From Bacteroidales bacterium UBA3724 (GTDB lineage Bacteria; Bacteroidota; Bacteroidia; Bacteroidales; P3), in the NCBI GenBank assembly GCA_002371315.1, contig DFHL01000040.1:1-17447 (forward strand): DNA of 17,447 bases, read 5' to 3'. The position numbers and the translations under genes were made by a program. The notes under the pieces were generated by a model. The model was not told the DNA's origin. It did not search any database and worked only from the letters and a program-made list of their open reading frames with translations. Below are positions 12,030 through 17,447 of this stretch, one piece after another (position 1 is the first letter of the stretch; every line of letters starts with the position of its first letter).

Positions 12030-14315
12030 TTACAACACATTAAACCTCAGACCGACATAGTAGAGCCGTCCCATCAGCGGAGCATAGACAACGCTGGCAT
12101 CGAAGGCCTGCGAGAACGGGGCGTCGTAGCCAATAACGGGGTGCGGCTGGACATAGCCCGTGATATTCTCGATGCCGCCATAGAGTTCAAAGTGCTTGAA
12201 TTTTCTTGTCACCTGGCCAAGCATATAGATATAAGGCTCCGTCTCGCCCTGCACGGCACCCTTGTTGAGCGGCAGCCGCTGCGGGCCGTTGAGCTGCGTA
12301 GTCAGGTCAAAACGCCATTTGTCGAAACGCGTATGATAGCTTAGTACCAGCAGACCCTTCCAAAATGACGTGTATGGTTTGCGCATCAACACGTTATGAT
12401 ACGTACACCATACATCGTTGAGTTTGCCGGCCAACGAAACAGAGAAACCCTCGAACGGGTCGATGCTGAAATCGGCTTGCAGCACGCTGGAATAGCTTGT
12501 GCCGTCCAGGTTATAGAAATGCACCTCGTCGGCGGCAACATCAAGGTCGACAACCGCCTGATTGACAAAGCGTGTATGATAGAAATCGACCGTCAGGGCA
12601 GCCTCGCGCTCAGCGCCGATTTTAAAACGCTTCGAAAGATTAAGTCCGCTGTTCCAAGCCTCTTCGCGCCCAATCCATTCGTTCACGACGATGCGCCGTC
12701 CCGACGCCAGGACGCCAAAATTCTCGGCAATCAGGTTCGGCGTCCGAAATCCACGTCCTATGGAGCCGCGCAAAATCCAGTCGTGCCATACGTTCCAGCG
12801 GAAATGCAGTCTGGGCGCAAAAGCGTGACTGCGGAAATCGTCGCCGGCATAATGGGCAAACATCACAGGATTAACCTTTTGCGGAGCAACGCTATAGTCA
12901 TAGCGCAGACCCAGCGTGGCATTGAAACGGTCGCCATAGAGGAACGTGAACTGGCCAAAAATACCGGGCTGGATTTCTCGTTTCTGGAAATTGTCGCCAT
13001 CGCCGAACCACGTCTGCGCAACGATACCTAAATACGGAAAATACGACAGCTGCTCGCTTATATCGTTGTATCGGAACGAAACGCCGTAATCGACAGTATG
13101 TCCGCCAGCCACTTCGGCGTTGACCAAAAGATTGACATATAGATTTTTCTCCTCGCCTTTGTAATCCGAAAGGCCATAGAAAGCATCCTGCCTGAACCAG
13201 GTGGCCGCCACCTGCGAGCCAAACGAGGCGGTATTGGATAGGCGGAAACCGTTCTTGGTGAAAAAATGCAGCCTGTCGGTAGTACCGCCAAAACCATAGA
13301 CTGACGTATCGCCGCGCATATCTTTCTCAAACCGCATATCGCCGCCCAGGCGTTCCTCGTGTATATAATTCACAAGCGACTGCGACACAAAGCCTTTGCC
13401 ATTCTCATAACGCCAACGGTTGACCACGTTAATCTGCTGCTGCTGCGGATAGTCAGCAAAGCCGTCGTGGCCTATGTGGTCGGTGCGCTTGGCGTTGTAG
13501 GTGCCAAAAACATAGAGCCCCGTCGCAAGACGGTCGTTGAAACGATGGTTGAATTTGGCCGTCACTTCCGACTTCAAGTCGCTGTTTTCGTACAGGTTGA
13601 GCGAGAAGCGGTCGCCCTTGTCGGGCTTTTCGTATTCAAGGTTCACGGTACCCGTAATGGCATCATAGCCATTCTTGACCGTCGCCACCCCCTTGCTCAC
13701 CGATATGCTCTCCATCCACTGGCCCGGCACATAGCCCAGCCCGAACGGAGCCGACAGGCCGTGCAGGAAAGGCACATTCTCGAGCAGCATCTGCGAATAG
13801 ACACCCGTAAGGCCAAGCAGCTGGATTTGCTTGCTGCCCGACACGGCGTCGCTGTAGCCCACATCGACCGTGGCCGAATTCTCAAAGCTTTCGCCCAGAT
13901 TGCAGCAGGCCAGGCCACGCAAGCCTTCTGTTGTGATTACCTCGGTTTGCTCGATGGAGTTCATCTTGCTGAACGTGGCGCGACGGCGCCCGCGGACTCT
14001 TACCGCATCGAGCTCGATGCCACTGCGTCTCAGGCGGATTTCGACCACCGTGTCGACAGCCGAATGAACAATCAAAGTATCAGAAGCATAGCCCACCGAG
14101 CGCACCACAAGCGTATGCAACTTGGGAAGCATCGGCAACGCAAAACGTCCTGCCGTATCCGTAACAACACCCGACGTGCTGCCAGCCCAGCTGAGCGAAA
14201 CAAACGCCACCGGCTCGCTGCTGACAGCATCGACGACCCGCCCGCTAACCTGCTGTGCACCGGCCCCAAAAGCGGCCATAAGGAAAAGGACAAACAGTAT
14301 GCGGCGGACAGTCAT
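12030..14315 (-). CDS. TonB-dependent outer-membrane receptor, probable metal uptake type
   Basis: A 761-aa receptor. Residues 1-20 are the signal peptide (GAGA|Q), 22-96 a carboxypeptidase-regulatory-like (CarbopepD_reg) beta domain (VSGRVVDAVSSEPVAFVSL, VTDTAGRFALP), about 100-110 a short linker with TonB-box character (IELDAVRVRGR), about 115-230 the plug, and the rest a 22-strand-type barrel with the usual alternating aromatic pattern and a C-terminal strand ending in YYVGLRFNVL. The plug contains RGLACCNLGESFEN, with adjacent Cys137-Cys138, then the conserved GSKQIQLLGLTGVYSQMLLEN. A Cys pair here is unusual for sugar or siderophore receptors, and with the downstream HMA-like gene it suggests transport of a metal or metal complex. 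No SusD-like partner is present, which argues against glycan uptake. It starts 9 bp after the barrel gene. Confidence 0.9.
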   Translation of the reverse strand: MTVRRILFVLFLMAAFGAGAQQVSGRVVDAVSSEPVAFVSLSWAGSTSGVVTDTAGRFALPMLPKLHTLVVRSVGYASDTLIVHSAVDTVVEIRLRRSGIELDAVRVRGRRRATFSKMNSIEQTEVITTEGLRGLACCNLGESFENSATVDVGYSDAVSGSKQIQLLGLTGVYSQMLLENVPFLHGLSAPFGLGYVPGQWMESISVSKGVATVKNGYDAITGTVNLEYEKPDKGDRFSLNLYENSDLKSEVTAKFNHRFNDRLATGLYVFGTYNAKRTDHIGHDGFADYPQQQQINVVNRWRYENGKGFVSQSLVNYIHEERLGGDMRFEKDMRGDTSVYGFGGTTDRLHFFTKNGFRLSNTASFGSQVAATWFRQDAFYGLSDYKGEEKNLYVNLLVNAEVAGGHTVDYGVSFRYNDISEQLSYFPYLGIVAQTWFGDGDNFQKREIQPGIFGQFTFLYGDRFNATLGLRYDYSVAPQKVNPVMFAHYAGDDFRSHAFAPRLHFRWNVWHDWILRGSIGRGFRTPNLIAENFGVLASGRRIVVNEWIGREEAWNSGLNLSKRFKIGAEREAALTVDFYHTRFVNQAVVDLDVAADEVHFYNLDGTSYSSVLQADFSIDPFEGFSVSLAGKLNDVWCTYHNVLMRKPYTSFWKGLLVLSYHTRFDKWRFDLTTQLNGPQRLPLNKGAVQGETEPYIYMLGQVTRKFKHFELYGGIENITGYVQPHPVIGYDAPFSQAFDASVVYAPLMGRLYYVGLRFNVL

Positions 14316-14324
14316 ATATTTGCA

Positions 14325-14912
14325 TCAAAACAGAAGGCCCAAGCCAAGCCGGTAGTACATTTCGCCCTCCGAAAAGCGAGCCACACGGGCATCGACATAA
14401 AGGACATCGAAAAGGTCGATACCTACACCGGCAATGAGCGAATACTTGCTGAAATCCATACCGCCGCCGGATGTGGCACCCTTGATGGTAGTATAGAATT
14501 CAGGACCCACAAAAAGCCTCAAGCCTAAGAGCTTGTCGATATCCACCAGATGCACAGCCGCCAGGACAGGCACCGACAGGTTGACAGTCTGCACATTCTC
14601 GAACGCCGTCATCGTCGCCGAAATGAAGTCGCCCTGAGCGTCAACCGTATCCCATAGCGACCCGATCGAGAAGTTGGCCTCGGGCTGGACGGTAATCAGA
14701 CGGCCCAAATTGACGCGCAGCATAAGGCCGGCCTCGCAGCCCTTGAGAAACTCGGTCGAGAAGTTCTCGACCTCGCTGCTCACATTGTTGATCATATCGT
14801 CGACCGAGGCGGACGAGTACTGGAACTTCAGGCCCATCTGAAACAACTGGGCACGCGCCGGAATGACGACAGCTGCCAGCAAAAGTACAAAAACAAAGGT
14901 TCGTTTCTTCAT
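14325..14912 (-). CDS. Small outer-membrane beta-barrel protein (PorT/OmpA-like barrel family)
   Basis: A 195-aa protein with signal peptide 1-21 (ARA|Q) and a body of about eight amphipathic beta strands ending in YYRLGLGLLF, whose terminal aromatic/hydrophobic residue is typical of outer-membrane barrels. Phrases such as GCEAGLMLRVNLGRLITVQPEANF, VNLSVPVLA and LRLFVGPEFY match the Bacteroidetes outer-membrane protein beta-barrel (PF13568-type) pattern. It carries no enzyme motif. Because only 9 bp separate it from the TonB-dependent receptor gene, the two are almost certainly co-transcribed. It starts 54 bp after the secA stop codon, so read-through from secA is possible. Its substrate is unknown. 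Confidence 0.8.
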   Translation of the reverse strand: MKKRTFVFVLLLAAVVIPARAQLFQMGLKFQYSSASVDDMINNVSSEVENFSTEFLKGCEAGLMLRVNLGRLITVQPEANFSIGSLWDTVDAQGDFISATMTAFENVQTVNLSVPVLAAVHLVDIDKLLGLRLFVGPEFYTTIKGATSGGGMDFSKYSLIAGVGIDLFDVLYVDARVARFSEGEMYYRLGLGLLF

Positions 14913-14966
14913 AAGTATTTGATTGTTTAAATGATATTATTCTCCAGTTCAGTCCGCTCCAGCACC

Positions 14967-17447
14967 TCACGCCTCCAAATCACGGCCGTGGCAGTTCTTG
15001 TACTTCTTGCCACTGCCACAGGGGCACGGGTCGTTGCGGCCCACCTTCTTTTCGACGTGCACCGGCTGCGGTTTCTCGCGCGGGGCCGTGCGTTGCGCCT
15101 CGGGGGCATCGTTGCGGCTGGTGCGCAGCCCCTTCTGGTTGCTGGTAGGCTGATGGGCCTCCTTCATATCGCTGTCCTGCTTCACAGGCAGGCTGGCGCG
15201 GCTCAGGAACGACGCAATCTGGCGGTTGATGTCGAGCAGCATCTTCTCGAAGAGGTTGAACGACTCGAACTTATAGATAAGCAACGGGTCCTTCTGCTCA
15301 TACGAAGCGTTCTGCACCGAAGTCTTCAGGTCGTCCAGTTCGCGCAGATGCTCCTTCCAGGCATCGTCGATGATGGCCAGGGTGATGTTCTTCTCGATCG
15401 ACAGCTGCACCTCGCGGCCGCCGTTTTCGTAGGCCTTCTGCACAGGGCAGATGACATTCATCGTCTTGACGCCGTCGGTGATGGGGAACACGACGTTGAG
15501 ATAGCGCGTATTGTCGTGAATGTTCTTGATGAAAGGATAGGCCACCTCGGCCAGGCGCTGCATACGCTCGCGATAGGCGTTGTAGGTCAGCTCGTAGAGT
15601 TTCTGGACCATATCGCCGCCGCGCGAATTGAAAAGCTCGCGCTCCGTATAGGGCACATCGAGGGCAAAGACACGGATCATCTCCATCTTGAAGCCCTCAT
15701 AGTCGTTGTTTTGGTTGGCATCGTTGTAAATCAGCTCGCAGGTGTCGTAGAACATATTGCTGATATCGATGCTGAGGCGGTCGCCATAGAGGGCGTTGCG
15801 GCGCTTGTTGTAGATGACGGTACGCTGGTTGTTCATCACGTCGTCGTACTCCAGCAGGCGCTTACGCATACCGAAATTGTTCTCTTCAACCTTCTTCTGG
15901 GCACGCTCAATCTGCTTGGTAATCAGCGAATGCTGAATAACTTCACCCTCCTGCAGACCCATACGGTCCATAATGGAGGCGATGCGTTCAGAGCCGAAAA
16001 GGCGCATCAGGTCGTCCTCGAGCGAGACGAAGAACAGCGAGCTGCCCGGGTCGCCCTGACGGCCGGCGCGGCCTCGCAGCTGGCGGTCCACACGGCGGCT
16101 CTCGTGGCGCTCGGTGCCGATGATGGCCAGACCGCCGCGTTCGCGCACGTCGCCCTTCAGCTTGATGTCGGTACCACGGCCAGCCATATTGGTTGCTATC
16201 GTCACGCGGCCAGGCTCGCCGGCCTCGGCCACGATGTCGGCCTCCTTCTTGTGCAGCTTGGCATTGAGGACATTATGCTTGATACCCTTCATTGTCAGCA
16301 TCTTGCTGAGCAATTCCGAAGTCTCGACCGACGTGGTGCCCACCAGCACCGGACGGCCGGCGGCGCGCATACGCTCGATTTCCTCGATGACGGCCTTGAA
16401 CTTCTCGCGCTTGGTCTTGTAGATCATATCGTCCATATCCACGCGCGCAATGGGGCGGTTGGTCGGGATGACGACCACGTCGAGCTTGTAGATGTTCCAG
16501 AACTCGCCGGCCTCGGTCTCGGCAGTACCCGTCATACCGGCCAGCTTCTTGTACATACGGAAATAGTTCTGCAGCGTGATGGTGGCGTAGGTCTGCGTGG
16601 CAGCCTCCACCTTGGCGTTCTCCTTGGCCTCGACAGCCTGGTGCAGGCCGTCGCTCCAGCGGCGACCCTCCATAATACGGCCCGTCTGCTCGTCGACGAT
16701 TTTCACCTGGCGGTCGTCGGTCAGCACGTAGTCGACATCCTTCTCGAAAAGGGTGTAGGCTTTAAGCAGCTGGTCCACAGTGTGGACGCGGTCGCTCTGG
16801 ATGGCGAAGTTGTTGTATATCTCCTCTTTCTTCTGGGCTTTTTCTTCGGGCGAAAGCTGTTCCTTTTCCAGTTCCGCAATCTCGGCGCCCACGTCGGGCA
16901 GCTGGTAGAAGCGGCGGTCTTCGCCCATATCGGCCAGATAGTCCATACCCTTGTCGGTCAGCTCGACGGTGCGCTGCTTCTCGTCGACCACGAAGTAGAG
17001 CTCGTCGTCGATGATGTGCATATACTTGTTCTGCTCCTGCATATAGAAGTTTTCGGTCTTCTGCAGCAGGGTCTTGACGCCGGTTTCGCTGAGGTATTTG
17101 ATGAGGGCCTTGTTCTTGGGCAGGCCTCGATAGGCGCGCAGCAGGGCCATCGCGCCCGGATGGTCGGGCTTCAGGTCCAGGCCGTTGGCCAGTTCGCGCT
17201 TGGCGTCGGCCAGTATGGTGGTGACCAGCATACGCTGGGTGTTGTAGAGTTTTTCGATGACGGGTTTGAAGCGGTCGAACTCCTGGTCGTCGCCCTTGGC
17301 TGTGGGGCCGCTGATGATGAGGGGCGTACGGGCATCGTCGATCAGCACCGAGTCAACCTCGTCGACGATGGCATAGTTGTGGCCGCGCTGCACCAGTTCG
17401 TCGGGGTTGCGGCTCATATTGTCGCGCAGATAGTCGAAGCCGAACTC
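14967..17447 (-). CDS. secA: Preprotein translocase ATPase SecA, 5' end outside the window
   Basis: The frame is open to the right edge, where it reads EFGFDYLRDNM, so the ORF does not start at the Met at 17417. About 826 residues are visible; roughly the first 170-200, with the Walker A site, are missing. Visible SecA marks are VDEVDSVLIDDARTPLIISG (motif II), VGTTSVETSELLS, NMAGRGTDIKL, HESRRVDRQLRGRAGRQGDP (helicase motifs V-VI), the helical wing/scaffold region, and the C-terminal zinc site DPCPCGSGKKYKNCHG, which binds SecB or ribosomes. The visible part is about 100 residues longer than the matching part of E. coli SecA (901 aa), mainly from extra sequence after motif II (e.g. DLKPDHPGAMALLRAYRGLP and a Lys/Glu-rich segment), as expected for Bacteroidetes. 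SecA powers Sec export of the many signal-peptide proteins in this window. Confidence 0.97.
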   Translation of the reverse strand, partial: EFGFDYLRDNMSRNPDELVQRGHNYAIVDEVDSVLIDDARTPLIISGPTAKGDDQEFDRFKPVIEKLYNTQRMLVTTILADAKRELANGLDLKPDHPGAMALLRAYRGLPKNKALIKYLSETGVKTLLQKTENFYMQEQNKYMHIIDDELYFVVDEKQRTVELTDKGMDYLADMGEDRRFYQLPDVGAEIAELEKEQLSPEEKAQKKEEIYNNFAIQSDRVHTVDQLLKAYTLFEKDVDYVLTDDRQVKIVDEQTGRIMEGRRWSDGLHQAVEAKENAKVEAATQTYATITLQNYFRMYKKLAGMTGTAETEAGEFWNIYKLDVVVIPTNRPIARVDMDDMIYKTKREKFKAVIEEIERMRAAGRPVLVGTTSVETSELLSKMLTMKGIKHNVLNAKLHKKEADIVAEAGEPGRVTIATNMAGRGTDIKLKGDVRERGGLAIIGTERHESRRVDRQLRGRAGRQGDPGSSLFFVSLEDDLMRLFGSERIASIMDRMGLQEGEVIQHSLITKQIERAQKKVEENNFGMRKRLLEYDDVMNNQRTVIYNKRRNALYGDRLSIDISNMFYDTCELIYNDANQNNDYEGFKMEMIRVFALDVPYTERELFNSRGGDMVQKLYELTYNAYRERMQRLAEVAYPFIKNIHDNTRYLNVVFPITDGVKTMNVICPVQKAYENGGREVQLSIEKNITLAIIDDAWKEHLRELDDLKTSVQNASYEQKDPLLIYKFESFNLFEKMLLDINRQIASFLSRASLPVKQDSDMKEAHQPTSNQKGLRTSRNDAPEAQRTAPREKPQPVHVEKKVGRNDPCPCGSGKKYKNCHGRDLEA

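Noticed and set aside
12396..13031. A 211-aa + strand frame within the receptor gene
   Set aside because: Mirror frame of a real gene, with no start context, signal or motif.
13359..14528. A 389-aa open frame on the + strand, antisense to the TonB-dependent receptor and barrel genes
   Set aside because: It crosses the boundary of two well-supported - strand genes and its translation has no recognisable domain.
1..17447. tRNA or rRNA genes, CRISPR arrays, transposases, integrases, phage genes
   Set aside because: No cloverleaf-like arms with an anticodon loop, no spaced direct repeats, and no transposase or recombinase motifs were seen on either strand.

Overview
The window looks like chromosomal DNA of an anaerobic, fermentative member of the Bacteroidales with fairly GC-rich coding regions. 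Support for this comes from a type IX secretion (T9SS) C-terminal sorting domain on the peptidylarginine-deiminase-like protein, promoters of the Bacteroidetes TTTG / TAnnTTTG kind, lipoboxes and signal peptides typical of the phylum, a long Bacteroidetes-style SecA, an OMP barrel plus TonB-dependent receptor set, the [FeFe]-hydrogenase maturase HydE, and the tail of what looks like a beta-keto acid cleavage enzyme of lysine fermentation. I cannot name the genus.

Left part (1-3716, + strand): the C-terminus of a Kce/BKACE-type enzyme; a 686-aa T9SS-exported deiminase with an intact putative catalytic set; a short TatD-family hydrolase; and a TrmH-type tRNA 2'-O-methyltransferase. Two four-unit hexamer arrays lie on either side of the deiminase gene.

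Middle part (3721-10316, + strand): a run of envelope genes, most without known function. After a near-consensus Bacteroidetes promoter come a PepSY-like periplasmic protein and a terminator. A second promoter drives a small lipoprotein and a secreted coiled-coil protein, again closed by a terminator. Next is a two-gene unit in which a stand-alone LytTR DNA-binding protein overlaps by 4 bp a single-pass membrane protein whose outer domain resembles NAGPA phosphodiester glycosidases; it ends at a third terminator. Immediately after it, a lipoprotein resembling a GH18-type TIM barrel overlaps by 32 bp a 751-aa exported helical protein.

Right part (10320-17447, - strand): in transcription order, secA (5' end outside the window), a small outer-membrane barrel, a TonB-dependent receptor, a secreted HMA-like cysteine-rich protein, and hydE. 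The receptor and the HMA-like protein both carry adjacent cysteine pairs, and together with the barrel they look like a metal-handling unit, with copper or another soft metal as a guess. The + and - blocks converge with only 3 bp between the helical-protein gene and hydE.

The best candidates for little-described biology are the LytTR / NAGPA-like membrane module, the GH18-like lipoprotein / helical protein pair, the T9SS-exported deiminase, and the Cys-Cys receptor / HMA pair. No tRNA, rRNA, CRISPR array, IS element or phage gene was seen, and no stretch longer than about 200 bp lacks a gene.
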